Position numbers and translations under genes: made by a program. A DNA stretch of 64,000 nt from JBEKCD01 sp050015055 (lineage in GTDB: Archaea > Thermoproteota > Bathyarchaeia > Bathyarchaeales > Bathycorpusculaceae). Below, piece after piece: positions 16,044 to 24,996 of this stretch; positions within the stretch are counted from its first letter, which is position 1; the number at the start of each line of letters is the position of its first letter. A model generated the notes under the pieces. The model was not told the DNA's origin, ran no database searches, and saw only the letters and a list, made by a program, of their open reading frames with translations. Location: the NCBI GenBank assembly GCA_050015055.1, contig JBEKCD010000014.1, positions 1 through 64,000 on the forward strand, read 5' to 3'.

Positions 16044-17195
16044 ATGCCCAGAACAAAAAGTGCGTTGACAGGGGCGCATTTCATGAACGGCGACGTGGCG
16101 TGCGCTGAAGGCGCAATAGCCGTTGGTTGCAGATTTTTCGCCGGTTACCCCATTACTCCTGCAACAGAAATTGCCGAACACTTGTCTCAGAGGATGCCCG
16201 AGTTTGGCGGAATCTACGTACAAATGGAAGATGAAATTGCTTCACTGGCGGCTGTGATCGGCGCTTCCTACTCTGGTTTGAAAGCTATGACCGCCACTTC
16301 TGGACCTGGTTTCAGTCTCATGCAGGAAAACATCGGGCTTGCCGTGATGACTGAGGCTCCATGCGTAATCGTGGATGTTATGCGTGGAGGTCCGAGCACT
16401 GGGCAACCTACAATGCCCGGACAGCAGGATGTGATGCAGGCCAAGTGGGGTTCGCATGGTGATTATGGAATCATAGCTTTGACACCTAGCTCGGTTCAGG
16501 AGATGTTCGATTTGACCGTTGAAGCTTTCAATCTTTCTGAGGCTTATCGTGTTCCAACTTTGCTGATGGGAGACGAAATCGTTGGGCATATGTGGGAGAA
16601 GGTTGTAATTCCTTCGCCTGACAAGATAAGGATTGTCAACCGTAAGAAGCCGAATGTGCCGCCTGAGAAATACCTGCCCTTCAAGCCTGATGACGATTTG
16701 GTGCCCCCTATGGCCTGTTTCGGAGAAGGGTATCATTTCCACTCGACAGGTTTGACGCACGATGAGCATGGTTATCCGCGAACCTCAAGTTCCGAAGTGC
16801 AGTCTAAGCTGGTCAGGCGACTGTGTGACAAGATTCAGAAGAACGCAGACAAGATAGTCAAGGTTGAAGAGGTCATGCTGGAAGATGCGGAGGTTGTAGT
16901 CGTCGCTTATGGCATAGTTGCTCGCGCAGCGCTAAGCGCGATTAGAAAGGCGCGAGAGAAGGGCATCAAAGCGGGGCTCCTGAGGTTAATAACGCTGTGG
17001 CCTTTCCCAGAAGAACGCATCGCAAAAGCTGCCAAAAGAGCAAGAACGATCGTTGTTCCGGAAATGAACTGCGGGCAAATGGTGCGAGAAGTTGAGAGAG
17101 TTGCAAAAGAGACTCCTGTCGTTTTTCTCTCGAAGCTGGGCGAGGAACCTCACACTCCTTTGGAGATTCTTGAAGCTATAAGGAGGAGCAAGTAA
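16044..17195 (+). CDS. korA: 2-oxoacid (2-oxoglutarate):ferredoxin oxidoreductase alpha subunit
   Basis: The 383-residue product, starting MPRTKSALTGAHFMNGDVAC, has the pyrimidine-binding fold: GCRFFAGYPITPATEIAEHL, EDEIASLAAVIGASYSGLKAMTATSGPGFSLM, and a C-terminal transketolase-like domain ending in PHTPLEILEAIRR. It decarboxylates a 2-oxoacid to the acyl-CoA, reducing ferredoxin, together with KorB, KorC and KorD. ATG 16044 sits one base past the korD stop; a longer in-frame extension into korD is a reading-frame artefact. The substrate (2-oxoglutarate or another 2-oxoacid) is inferred from subunit order. Confidence 0.9.
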   Translation: MPRTKSALTGAHFMNGDVACAEGAIAVGCRFFAGYPITPATEIAEHLSQRMPEFGGIYVQMEDEIASLAAVIGASYSGLKAMTATSGPGFSLMQENIGLAVMTEAPCVIVDVMRGGPSTGQPTMPGQQDVMQAKWGSHGDYGIIALTPSSVQEMFDLTVEAFNLSEAYRVPTLLMGDEIVGHMWEKVVIPSPDKIRIVNRKKPNVPPEKYLPFKPDDDLVPPMACFGEGYHFHSTGLTHDEHGYPRTSSSEVQSKLVRRLCDKIQKNADKIVKVEEVMLEDAEVVVVAYGIVARAALSAIRKAREKGIKAGLLRLITLWPFPEERIAKAAKRARTIVVPEMNCGQMVREVERVAKETPVVFLSKLGEEPHTPLEILEAIRRSK

Positions 17196-18053
17196 ATGGT
17201 TCAGGAAACTGTTCCAGTTGTCGTGCATCCGTTTTCGAAGTATCTGAGAGCCGAAATGATGCCGCACATATGGTGCCAAGGCTGCGGTAACGGTGTTCTT
17301 TTGAACTGTTTTGTACACGCATTGGATGAGCTCCAGACAGATTTGGATAAGCTCGTCGTCGTCTCGGGCATTGGCTGTATCGGACGCACGGCTGGTTACA
17401 TGAATGCGGATTCATTCCATACGACACACGGTCGCGCCTTGGCTTTTGCGACTGGAGTGAAGCTGGCTAACCCGGAGTTGGAAATCGTGGTCATAAGCGG
17501 TGATGGTGACCTTTTCGCGATAGGAGGGAACCATTTCATACACGCGGCCAGAAGAAACATCGGGATTAAGGTTCTTTGCGCCAACAATCTGAACTATGGT
17601 ATGACTGGAGGGCAGCAGGGTCCTACGACGCCGCTTGAAGCGGTAACGACCACGAGTCCGACCGGGAACATTGAGCATCCGTTCAACCTTGTGCATTTAG
17701 CTGCGGCTTCGGGTTCCACGTACGTGGCCCGATGGACCTCTCTGCACGTGCGGAGGTTGACGCAGTCCATTAAGAAGATGTTGCAGAAGGAAGGTTTCTG
17801 TTTTGTTGAGATGCTTTCACCTTGCCCTGAGATTTATGGTCGTTACAACAAGATGCGGTCAGGCCTTGAGATGATGAGTTGGTTCAAGAAGGCTTCGGTT
17901 GTCGAGAACTTCTCGGATCCTTCAAAGGCGGATATTACGCCGGAGAGAATAGTTGTGGGTGAGTTTGTTGACATTGAGAAACTGAGCTATGAGAAGATGT
18001 TGCATGAGAAGATTTCCAAGATTAACGAGAAGGCGATTGAAGGGGTGAGCTAA
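17196..18053 (+). CDS. korB: 2-oxoacid:ferredoxin oxidoreductase beta subunit, TPP-binding
   Basis: The 285-residue product has the thiamine-diphosphate and magnesium motif GDGD (102-105) with NN at 130-131 (CANNLNYGMTGGQQ). It also has the cysteines C27 and C30 (WCQGCGNG) and C61 that help hold its [4Fe-4S] cluster. It carries the active-site cofactor of the complex. It starts directly after the korA stop. Length and motifs are normal for the family. Confidence 0.92.
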   Translation: MVQETVPVVVHPFSKYLRAEMMPHIWCQGCGNGVLLNCFVHALDELQTDLDKLVVVSGIGCIGRTAGYMNADSFHTTHGRALAFATGVKLANPELEIVVISGDGDLFAIGGNHFIHAARRNIGIKVLCANNLNYGMTGGQQGPTTPLEAVTTTSPTGNIEHPFNLVHLAAASGSTYVARWTSLHVRRLTQSIKKMLQKEGFCFVEMLSPCPEIYGRYNKMRSGLEMMSWFKKASVVENFSDPSKADITPERIVVGEFVDIEKLSYEKMLHEKISKINEKAIEGVS

Positions 18054-18054
18054 C

Positions 18055-18597
18055 GTGCGGGTTGAGGTTAGGTTCGCAGGCTTTGGTGGGCAGGGGATAA
18101 TCAAATCTGGGATAATCGTGGCGGCTGCTGCCTCCATACACTCGGACAAGAATGCTGTTCAGACACAGTCTTACGGTCCTGAATCGCGTGGAGGAGCGTG
18201 CAAGTCCGAAGTCGTGATTTCTGAGGAGGACATTGATTTTCCGAAGGTCGTCGAGCCTGACGTCTTGGTCGTGATGTCTCAGGCCGCGTACAACGATTAT
18301 GCAGAGGATGTAAAGTCGGGCGGTACAGTGATACTGGATCCTGACATGATTCCGCGAGAGAAGAGTTTGAAGAACTCCAAGGTTTACCGTGTCCCCGCGA
18401 CGAAAATAGCGGAAGAACTGGGGAGAAGAATAGTTGCCAACATCGTCATGCTAGGAGCGTTCGCCGCCATCACCGAGCTGCTGGATGAGAACGCTCTGAA
18501 GGAGTCTGTTAAGGAGAATATCCCGAAAGGGACGGAAGAGTTGAATCTGGCAGCCTTCGATAAAGGATATGAATACGGAAAAACTGTCAAAAAATAG
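18055..18597 (+). CDS. korC: 2-oxoacid:ferredoxin oxidoreductase gamma subunit
   Basis: The 180-residue protein begins VEVRFAGFGGQGIIKSGIIVA and continues with QTQSYGPESRGGACKSEVVIS, the signature of the gamma domain that binds CoA. It starts with GTG just past the korB stop and ends the operon that began at 11886. The next gene, for S3Ae, is convergent and its stop lies 4 bp beyond. Confidence 0.92.
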   Translation: MRVEVRFAGFGGQGIIKSGIIVAAAASIHSDKNAVQTQSYGPESRGGACKSEVVISEEDIDFPKVVEPDVLVVMSQAAYNDYAEDVKSGGTVILDPDMIPREKSLKNSKVYRVPATKIAEELGRRIVANIVMLGAFAAITELLDENALKESVKENIPKGTEELNLAAFDKGYEYGKTVKK

Positions 18598-18601
18598 GGG
18601 T

Positions 18602-19210
18602 TTAAGCGTTCTGCTGGACTTGCGGTTTGGACAAGGCGGATATGACTTTAGAGCCTCTGATGCCCACGTGGCGTAGTGGAGCAATCCTCTTTGCTTCATT
18701 GTAAATGTCTGAAGCTATTTTTCCGAGAACGATTTCCTGTGCCAGCTGATCCATCGTGAGGGCTGAAGCCTTTTCTTTAATTATCTTGTCCATTATGGCG
18801 CGCAAGATCTTTTCCTGTGATGTCTTGATTCTTGAAAGTGTAAAAGCACTGACGGCTACTCTTAATGTGTATCCGTCTTTCGTCGTGACCTTGAACAGAC
18901 CATCAACCTTTGTTGTTCTTCTTCTTACCAGGCTTCGTAGGTAGTCCCGCGAGTATTCGTGTCCTTTGAACATTGTCTTAGCGGTTTTGCCGTCGATTTC
19001 GGTTATTTGAAAGCGCATTTTCAGGTATTGGTGGGCAAAATCGTTTGTTATGTCATAAAGCGTCGAGTCAATCACTCTTCCAATGAGTTTCTGCGGTTCA
19101 TCTGCAGGGACTCCCCCGAGTTCGACGCTTCCGAAGTAGGGTGGAGCCGTTACCATGTACCATTGTTTGCTTCGCCACTTGTCACGCACTTTTTTTGTTT
19201 TTGAAGACAC
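18602..19210 (-). CDS. rps3ae: 30S ribosomal protein S3Ae (eS1)
   Basis: The 202-residue product has the eS1 pattern: KVRDKWRSKQWYMVTAPPYFG, GRVIDSTLYDIT, YLRSLVRRRTTKVDG, and AKRIAPLRHVGIRGSKV near the end. It is a small-subunit protein unique to archaea and eukaryotes. It stands alone here, with a minus-strand TATA-like element (ACTTTTAATACT, 19247-19258) and a GGAGG ribosome site before the ATG. A normal-length housekeeping gene. Confidence 0.95.
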   Translation of the reverse strand: MSSKTKKVRDKWRSKQWYMVTAPPYFGSVELGGVPADEPQKLIGRVIDSTLYDITNDFAHQYLKMRFQITEIDGKTAKTMFKGHEYSRDYLRSLVRRRTTKVDGLFKVTTKDGYTLRVAVSAFTLSRIKTSQEKILRAIMDKIIKEKASALTMDQLAQEIVLGKIASDIYNEAKRIAPLRHVGIRGSKVISALSKPQVQQNA

Positions 19211-19328
19211 TTTTATCCTCCGGGTGCAGCTTGAATGTTCACATCAGAGTATTAAAAGTTTTGTCCACATGTTCTGATATGGATAAAGTGAAGCTCGTAC
19301 TTTTCAGCGCGTCAGACTTGTTTTCAAT

Positions 19329-20369
19329 TCAGGCGGTTCCTGTCGTCCCATATGGTGTAACGACTAGATAGCCTGCGGTTGCCCAGCCGCTGAAGCCGTC
19401 AGGCATCCAGTAAACGTTAGTGAATCCATTTTCTATCAAGACGCTAGACGCCATGGATGACAATTCACATCCACCACCGGCGCAATAGACAACTATCTCA
19501 GAATTTTCTTTCCCAGACAAGACGCTCCTTATCGTTTCATTGAAAGCAAAATCATCAGTGTAAGGAATGTTTGTTGCGTTCGGCAAATGCCCGGTCGCGT
19601 AGGAAGCGCTGTCTCTAACGTCAATGATGATCAAGTTCGGAAACGTTCCGTTTATTCCTTGTCCAAGGTCCACCATCCAGCGTGCTTCCGTCACGTTTAT
19701 CGGGCCCGAAGGGGCCTCCCAAACAGAATAGTTCATCGCCCTCCAAGCATTGATTCCGCCAAGCATGTTGTAGATTTCTGCGTAGCCAGTGGAATTCAGG
19801 TACAGCCACGCGTTTTTGCTTCTAATCCCGCTTCTGCAATACACTACCATTTGCGTATTCTGTTTTCCAGCCAACGGAGCCAGCCTAGTTGCAAAATCTG
19901 TAATATTGTAATAGGGAACATTTATGGAATTATTTACGTGCATGATATCGTACTCATCGGGAGTTCTTACGTCAACAACTAACACTCCACTGTTCGCCAT
20001 TACGTATGCTGTTTGGGCTGAGACATCTCCGTCACGCGCCAATTGAAGTTCGGCATTCAATGAATTTATTGTGTTGTTTTGTTCGATTATCGTTGCATTT
20101 AATTGATTAACTGTCGCATTCAACGAATTCATCGTGTTGTTTTGTTCGATTATCGTTGCATTTAATTGATTAACTGTTGCATTCAGTTCAGATACCTCGG
20201 AACCAAGAGTGCTCAAATCATTGTCCTTACTGTTGATTGCCATCGTGTAGTATGCCATTACCCCGCCTAAGCTGGCAATCAATAAGATGCAGATTATTCC
20301 GAGTGCCAGACTGACACTTCCTCTTAGAAACTTCTTTGGTTTTGTTTGGCTTGGTTTTGTTTCATTCAT
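19329..20369 (-). CDS. Membrane-anchored protein with coiled coil and two rhodanese domains
   Basis: The 346-residue protein has one membrane segment (about 18-42) and an Asn/Thr-rich coiled coil (about 50-112). The coiled coil contains a 21-residue unit repeated twice (NATVNQLNATIIEQNNT). Two rhodanese domains follow, with C178 (VVYCRSGIRS) and C296 (VVYCAGGGCE). Rhodaneses move sulfane sulfur on the active Cys. The anchor should place the domains outside the membrane, and many N-x-T/S sites fit glycosylation. In the second domain the loop contains an extra Cys (C301). A TATTTAAAT element lies upstream near 20400. Confidence 0.88.
   Translation of the reverse strand: MNETKPSQTKPKKFLRGSVSLALGIICILLIASLGGVMAYYTMAINSKDNDLSTLGSEVSELNATVNQLNATIIEQNNTMNSLNATVNQLNATIIEQNNTINSLNAELQLARDGDVSAQTAYVMANSGVLVVDVRTPDEYDIMHVNNSINVPYYNITDFATRLAPLAGKQNTQMVVYCRSGIRSKNAWLYLNSTGYAEIYNMLGGINAWRAMNYSVWEAPSGPINVTEARWMVDLGQGINGTFPNLIIIDVRDSASYATGHLPNATNIPYTDDFAFNETIRSVLSGKENSEIVVYCAGGGCELSSMASSVLIENGFTNVYWMPDGFSGWATAGYLVVTPYGTTGTA
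20053..20178 (-). repeat. 63-bp tandem repeat, two copies, within rhodanese gene
   Basis: Positions 20053-20115 and 20116-20178 are nearly identical 63-bp units, in frame, each encoding three heptads of the coiled coil. A partial third unit begins at 20179. The few differences are mostly silent. Confidence 0.85.
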
Positions 20370-20639
20370 CTCGAGTCACCATTCGTGCTTGACTGTCATT
20401 TAAATACAATGCTTCAGAACGCGTGCCCTCGAATCATTATTCACTGACCGCGTCGTATTGGAAGTCAAGTAATTCGCTTATTTTAAGGTTCTTAAAAAAC
20501 ATGCAAAAAAACATAGATCCAAGATCAAGCTGAAATCCTCCGTGTCGATAGTTCATGCTTATGGTTTGGTCGAGAGACAGAGAACGCATCGTGTCGAGTT
20601 TTAGACTTTGTCCTCAGCAAAACATAAGGATGAAAAGTT

Positions 20640-21929
20640 TTACCGTTTGGAGGCTATTTTTTCGATTCCGCCCATGTACTTTCTCAGCGCTTCAGGAACA
20701 GTTATTGACCCATCTTCTTGTTGGTAGTTTTCGAGGATGGCGACGATTGTTCTGCCCGTGGCAAGGGCTGTTGAGTTCAGGGTGTGGACGAAGCCTTTGG
20801 GTGCTTCGCCTTCTTTTTCTCGGTACTTGATGTTCAGTCTTCTAGCCTGATAGTCAGTGCAGTTGCTGCATGAGACCATTTCTCGGTAGGCGTTCTGTGC
20901 GGGCATCCATGCTTCAATGTCGTATTTCTTTGCTGCTACGGTTCCAATATCGCCTGTGCACACATTTACGACGCGGTAGGAAAGCCCGAGTTTCTGGATG
21001 ATTTCCTCGGCGTTGCCTATGAGTTCTTCATGGATTTTCCACGAATTTTCAGGCTTGCAGAACACGAATTGTTCAACCTTGTTGAACTGATGCGTTCGAA
21101 AGATCCCACGCGTGTCCTTGCCATGCGCTCCAGCTTCTTTCCTGAAGTTCGTACTGAATCCGGCAAACTTTAGAGGCAGGTCTTCTGCTTTCAGCACTTC
21201 GTCCATGTACATTGACGCCAAAGGGTGTTCTGCAGTTGCGATTAAGTATAGATCTTCGTTCTCAACCTTGTAGAGCACGTCTTCAAAGTCGCTCAGGGCT
21301 ACTACGCCTTCGTAGGGTTTCCTTCTGATTAGGAAAGGCGGTTCGATGGGCTTGTAGCCCTTCTTGCTCATTTCTTCCAGGGCAAAGCTGATTATGGCAT
21401 TGTCGAGGAAGACCGCTTCGTTCTTGAGGTAGAAGAATCGTGCCCCAGAGATTTTTCCCGCTCTTTCGATGTCTATGATGTCAAGGCCCAAGCCTAGATC
21501 TATGTGGCCTTTCACTGGAAAACTGAACTTGGGGATTTTGCCCCATTTTCTGATTTCAACGTTGTCGTTTTCGTCCTTGCCCTTGGGCACGGTTTCGTGG
21601 AGCAAGTTTGGCAGGCGCATCAGTAGGTCATGTACCTTTTTTTCCCATTCGCTGACGCGTCCTTCGAGAGCTTTGATTTCATTGTCCTTTTCTTTTGCCG
21701 TGGAGATTTTGTCTGCAGCGTCTTCCCCCTTTTTCTTCGTAGTGGCTATTTCGGCGGTTATCTGTTTTCTGTCGTGGCGCAATTCGTTCAGTCTGGTTAA
21801 GCCTTGCCGCCACTGTTTGTCATAATCGATTAGGCTGTCGAGCATTTTCTGGTTTTCAGGGTCTCCTCTCTTTTCCAAGTTGTTTCTTACTAAGTCCGAG
21901 TTTTCGCGAATGAGCTTGATATCGAGCAT
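20640..21929 (-). CDS. serS: Seryl-tRNA synthetase
   Basis: The 429-residue class II enzyme has the N-terminal coiled-coil tRNA arm (about 30-100), motif 2 (AGFSTNFRKEAGAHGKDTRG then FRTHQFNKVE) and motif 3 (NSTALATGRTIVAILENYQ). It charges tRNA-Ser and probably tRNA-Sec if present. It is the common (bacterial/eukaryal-like) type, not the rare methanogen type. A minus-strand TATA-like TTAAATAAAC near 21970 lies upstream. The gene is full length. Confidence 0.96.
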   Translation of the reverse strand: MLDIKLIRENSDLVRNNLEKRGDPENQKMLDSLIDYDKQWRQGLTRLNELRHDRKQITAEIATTKKKGEDAADKISTAKEKDNEIKALEGRVSEWEKKVHDLLMRLPNLLHETVPKGKDENDNVEIRKWGKIPKFSFPVKGHIDLGLGLDIIDIERAGKISGARFFYLKNEAVFLDNAIISFALEEMSKKGYKPIEPPFLIRRKPYEGVVALSDFEDVLYKVENEDLYLIATAEHPLASMYMDEVLKAEDLPLKFAGFSTNFRKEAGAHGKDTRGIFRTHQFNKVEQFVFCKPENSWKIHEELIGNAEEIIQKLGLSYRVVNVCTGDIGTVAAKKYDIEAWMPAQNAYREMVSCSNCTDYQARRLNIKYREKEGEAPKGFVHTLNSTALATGRTIVAILENYQQEDGSITVPEALRKYMGGIEKIASKR

Positions 21930-22088
21930 TTTCTGTCACTTGCAACCCTTAACGTTAGCCTTGAATTGTTTATTTAACGTTGCGATCGAAGTTGCGTGCG
22001 AAGCGAAAATGCGTTTTCAAAGTGTCGCTGAACTCTGAAGATGCAGCCGCGTGCGCAAGGTTCAAGTCGCGCGCGTGGTGTGCGTTAG

Positions 22089-22098
22089 CTATAAAAGG
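22089..22098 (+). promoter_or_regulatory. TATA box for the gene at 22141
   Basis: CTATAAAAGG lies about 50 nt before the ATG at 22141. It follows a CG-rich block (22046-22080) that contains GGTTCAAG. Confidence 0.55.
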
Positions 22099-22140
22099 CG
22101 AAGGTTTGTTATTATGGATTGTTGAAGCTTGGGAAATCAT

Positions 22141-22479
22141 ATGAGTGAAGGATCTGAAAGTGTCAAGCCGGTTTCGCCTGAGAAGCTTTTGATTGATGAT
22201 CCCTCTAACTTTCTGTTTCATGCTGCTTATCTCACCTATTCTGAGGCGTTTGACAAGACGGTTGATCCTGAGGGCAAGAAGCAGCTCAACGAGAGCATTG
22301 TGGCTCTTCAGCAGAATCAAATAGACTGTCAGACTTTCTACAGGAACATCAGTCGCTACCGTGAAGACAATGGGACAGCCCCTCGCACCTATGGGCGAAT
22401 GATGATCAAGACGCAGAGAAAGCGAGAGTGGCGTAGGCAAACGCAGAAACACGAGAGGATCCAGCGGCACAAGAAATAG
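22141..22479 (+). CDS. Conserved-looking hypothetical protein, 112 aa, basic C-terminus
   Basis: The product (MSEGSESVKPVSPEKLLID...) has a helical middle (FHAAYLTYSEAFDKTV, KKQLNESIVALQQNQ) and a very basic tail (RMMIKTQRKREWRRQTQKHERIQRHKK) suited to RNA or DNA binding. I do not recognise the family. I chose the ATG at 22141 over a TTG at 22129. The TATA box at 22089 supports transcription. Confidence 0.65.
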   Translation: MSEGSESVKPVSPEKLLIDDPSNFLFHAAYLTYSEAFDKTVDPEGKKQLNESIVALQQNQIDCQTFYRNISRYREDNGTAPRTYGRMMIKTQRKREWRRQTQKHERIQRHKK

Positions 22480-22543
22480 GCAACTTCTACTATTGGCGTT
22501 CGTGAAGTCGCATTCTGTCGAATTTTCGAAATGAGACAAAGGT

Positions 22544-23566
22544 GTGGTGAGGGATTTGCGCGGTTGGAAGTCTGTCTTGAACGTAGATCCAACGGAGTGG
22601 TTGTTGGGCGAGGATAATCCTTCCGTGCGTTGCTTCACGTTGATTGACGTTTTGGATAAGAGTGGGAACGATCTAGACGTGGAGAAATCTAGGAAAGCAA
22701 TAATGCAGACTGGCGCCGTGCCTAGGATTTTGGCCAAACAGAAGAGCGGGGGCTACTGGGGGGTTGCTGAGAATTTCTATGTCAAAGGCAAATACAAGGG
22801 AACAGTTTGGCAGCTCATGGTTCTGGCGGAGCTTGGAGCATATCCAGAAGAAGAGCGAGTGAGGCATGCTTGTGAATTCATTCTTGAGCATTCTCAGGAT
22901 CGTGAGAGTGGCGGTTTCTCCTACATGCGCACTCCTAGTGGCGGAGGAGCACATGACAAGGTGTTACCGTGTCTCACGGGAAACATGGTTTGGAGTTTGA
23001 TCAGACTTGGCTATTTGAAGGATGTTCGAGTTCAGAAGGGAATAGAATGGATCGTCAGGTATCAAAGGTTTGATGATGGAGTGAAAGTGGCGGCGAAGGG
23101 TTGGCCGTATTACAAGCGTGAAAAGTGCTGGGGCAGGCACAGCTGTCATATGGGTGTGATCAAGACCTTGAAAGCGTTGGCCGAAATCCCTGCGGAGAAA
23201 AGGTCCGAAAATGTGAAGTGCACGATTGAGAAAGGGGCTGAATACATCCTCAAACATCATGTTCACAAGAGAAGCCATGACTTGACGCGGGTCTCCAAGC
23301 CGGAGTGGCTGCAATTTGGTTTTCCGTTGATGTGGAACACCGACGCCCTGGAGATATTGGACATTTTGACGAAGCTGGGTTACCATGACGAGCGTATGCA
23401 GGAGGCAATAGACCTGGTAGTTTCAAAACAGGATGACTTGGGCAGATGGAAGCTGGAAAGAAGCTTCAACGGACGCTTTCAAGTGAACATCGAGCAGGGG
23501 GGCAAGCCGAGCAAGTGGGTTACGTTGCACGCGCTTAGGGTTCTGAAGCGGTTCTACATCAGGTGA
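22544..23566 (+). CDS. Terpenoid cyclase/prenyltransferase-type alpha-toroid protein
   Basis: The 340-residue product is built from repeated helical units with QW-like motifs (ILAKQKSGGYWG, FILEHSQDRESGGFSY, LVVSKQDDLGRWKLE), typical of the (alpha/alpha)6 toroid of squalene cyclases and prenyltransferase beta subunits. No DXDD acid motif of squalene-hopene cyclases is visible, so cyclisation is doubtful. Related archaeal and Chloroflexi proteins are often mislabelled. It starts with tandem GTG codons at 22544 and 22547. The role is unknown. Confidence 0.65.
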   Translation: MVRDLRGWKSVLNVDPTEWLLGEDNPSVRCFTLIDVLDKSGNDLDVEKSRKAIMQTGAVPRILAKQKSGGYWGVAENFYVKGKYKGTVWQLMVLAELGAYPEEERVRHACEFILEHSQDRESGGFSYMRTPSGGGAHDKVLPCLTGNMVWSLIRLGYLKDVRVQKGIEWIVRYQRFDDGVKVAAKGWPYYKREKCWGRHSCHMGVIKTLKALAEIPAEKRSENVKCTIEKGAEYILKHHVHKRSHDLTRVSKPEWLQFGFPLMWNTDALEILDILTKLGYHDERMQEAIDLVVSKQDDLGRWKLERSFNGRFQVNIEQGGKPSKWVTLHALRVLKRFYIR

Positions 23567-23583
23567 ACTCGCGCTGTTACAGG

Positions 23584-24996
23584 TTAGCTTTTCTCTTTCA
23601 TTAGGTATTCGTGTATTGCCTTTGCCGCTTTTTTGCCCGCGCCCATCGCACTTATGACCGTAGCTTCGCCTGTTACTATGTCGCCGCCTGCGTAGACGCC
23701 TTCAATGTTGGTTTTGCCATTCTCGTCTGCTATTATGGTGCCCCATTTTGTGACGGCTAATCCTTCTGTGGTGCTTTGTATTATCGGGTTGGGTGTTCTT
23801 CCGATAGCGACTATGACAGTGTCAACGTCCATAACAAACTCCGAGCCCTTTACAGGGATGGGTCTTCTTCTTCCGGACTCGTCTGGAGGGCCAAGCTCCA
23901 TGCAAATGCATTCCATAGCTTTAACCCAGCCTTTCTCATCGCCTATGAACTTTGTCGGGTTGGCCAAGAACTTGCAAGTTATCCCCTCTTCTTCTGCGTT
24001 CTCGATCTCTTCTTGCCTTGCGGGCATTTCTTCTCTTGAGCGTCGATAAACGATGCACACTTCTTCCGCGCCCAGCCGTAGTGCTGAACGGGCAGAATCC
24101 ATGGTAACGTTGCCACCGCCTATGACGGCAACCTTCTTGCCTATTCTTATGGGTGTGTCACACTCGGGAAAAGTGTAAGCCTTCATCAAGTTAACCCGAA
24201 TCAGGAACTCGTTCGCAGAGTAAATACCGCCCAAGTTTTCTCCAGGAATCCCCAGAAATTGGGGCAAGCCTGCACCAGTTCCGATGAAAATCGCGTCGAA
24301 CCCCTGTTTGAGAAGCTCAGGAATCGTGAAAGTCCTCCCGACGAGGCAGCTTGCGCGAATGTCTGCGCCGAGTTTCTTGACGTAATCAGCTTCTGTCTGA
24401 ACGATGCTCTTGGGCAAGCGAAACTCGGGTATTCCGTACATGAGCACCCCGCCCGGGCGATGCAACGCCTCGAAAATAACCACTTCCTGTCCAAGCTTTA
24501 CCAAATCAGCGGCTGCCGTGAGACCGGCAGGACCGGCACCTATGACCGCAACTCGTTTGCCGGTCGATGGGGCCTTCTCGGAGCAGGCGATTCCTGTTTG
24601 CCGTTCCCAATCTGCCAGAAACCTCTCTAACCGTCCGATGCTAACTGCGTCGCCCGCCTTGCCGAGCAAGCAGAGTTTTTGACATTGTTCCTCCTGCGGA
24701 CACACACGGCCACAAATAGCAGGAAGGCAATTCTTCTCCTTGATCTTCTTTATCGCGCCGCCATAATCTTTTTCTCTCATCAGTTTGATGAAAACAGGGA
24801 TGTCAATCTCAACTGGACAACCTTGAATGCACTGAGGTTTTGGACATTGTAGACAACGGCCGGCTTCCGCAAGAGCTTGCTCCTCAGTGTAGCCAAGCGC
24901 AACTTCATTGAAGTTGTGTCTGCGAACTTCGGGCGCCTGCTTAGGAATCTGCACAGCTTGCTTCTGAATCTTGGGTTTTGCTTTGGGCTCACTCAT
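23584..24996 (-). CDS. NfnB/GltD-like NADPH oxidoreductase large subunit (SudA family)
   Basis: The 470-residue product has N-terminal [4Fe-4S] cysteines (CLQCPKPQCIQGCP and CGRVCPQEEQCQKLC), an FAD motif (VIGAGPAGLTAAADL, about 150) and an NAD(P) motif (VIGGGNVTMDSARSAL, about 290), then YAGGDIVTGEATV near the end. With the adjacent NfnA-like subunit it forms either the electron-bifurcating NADH-dependent ferredoxin:NADP reductase or sulfide dehydrogenase. These are hard to tell apart by sequence. It overlaps its partner by 8 bp. It resembles the flavoprotein half of the fusion at 11886. Confidence 0.88.
   Translation of the reverse strand: MSEPKAKPKIQKQAVQIPKQAPEVRRHNFNEVALGYTEEQALAEAGRCLQCPKPQCIQGCPVEIDIPVFIKLMREKDYGGAIKKIKEKNCLPAICGRVCPQEEQCQKLCLLGKAGDAVSIGRLERFLADWERQTGIACSEKAPSTGKRVAVIGAGPAGLTAAADLVKLGQEVVIFEALHRPGGVLMYGIPEFRLPKSIVQTEADYVKKLGADIRASCLVGRTFTIPELLKQGFDAIFIGTGAGLPQFLGIPGENLGGIYSANEFLIRVNLMKAYTFPECDTPIRIGKKVAVIGGGNVTMDSARSALRLGAEEVCIVYRRSREEMPARQEEIENAEEEGITCKFLANPTKFIGDEKGWVKAMECICMELGPPDESGRRRPIPVKGSEFVMDVDTVIVAIGRTPNPIIQSTTEGLAVTKWGTIIADENGKTNIEGVYAGGDIVTGEATVISAMGAGKKAAKAIHEYLMKEKS

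Noticed and set aside
20053..20178. CRISPR-like repeats
   Set aside because: The two units are directly adjacent with no spacers and are in frame inside the rhodanese coiled coil. No CRISPR array is seen anywhere in the window.
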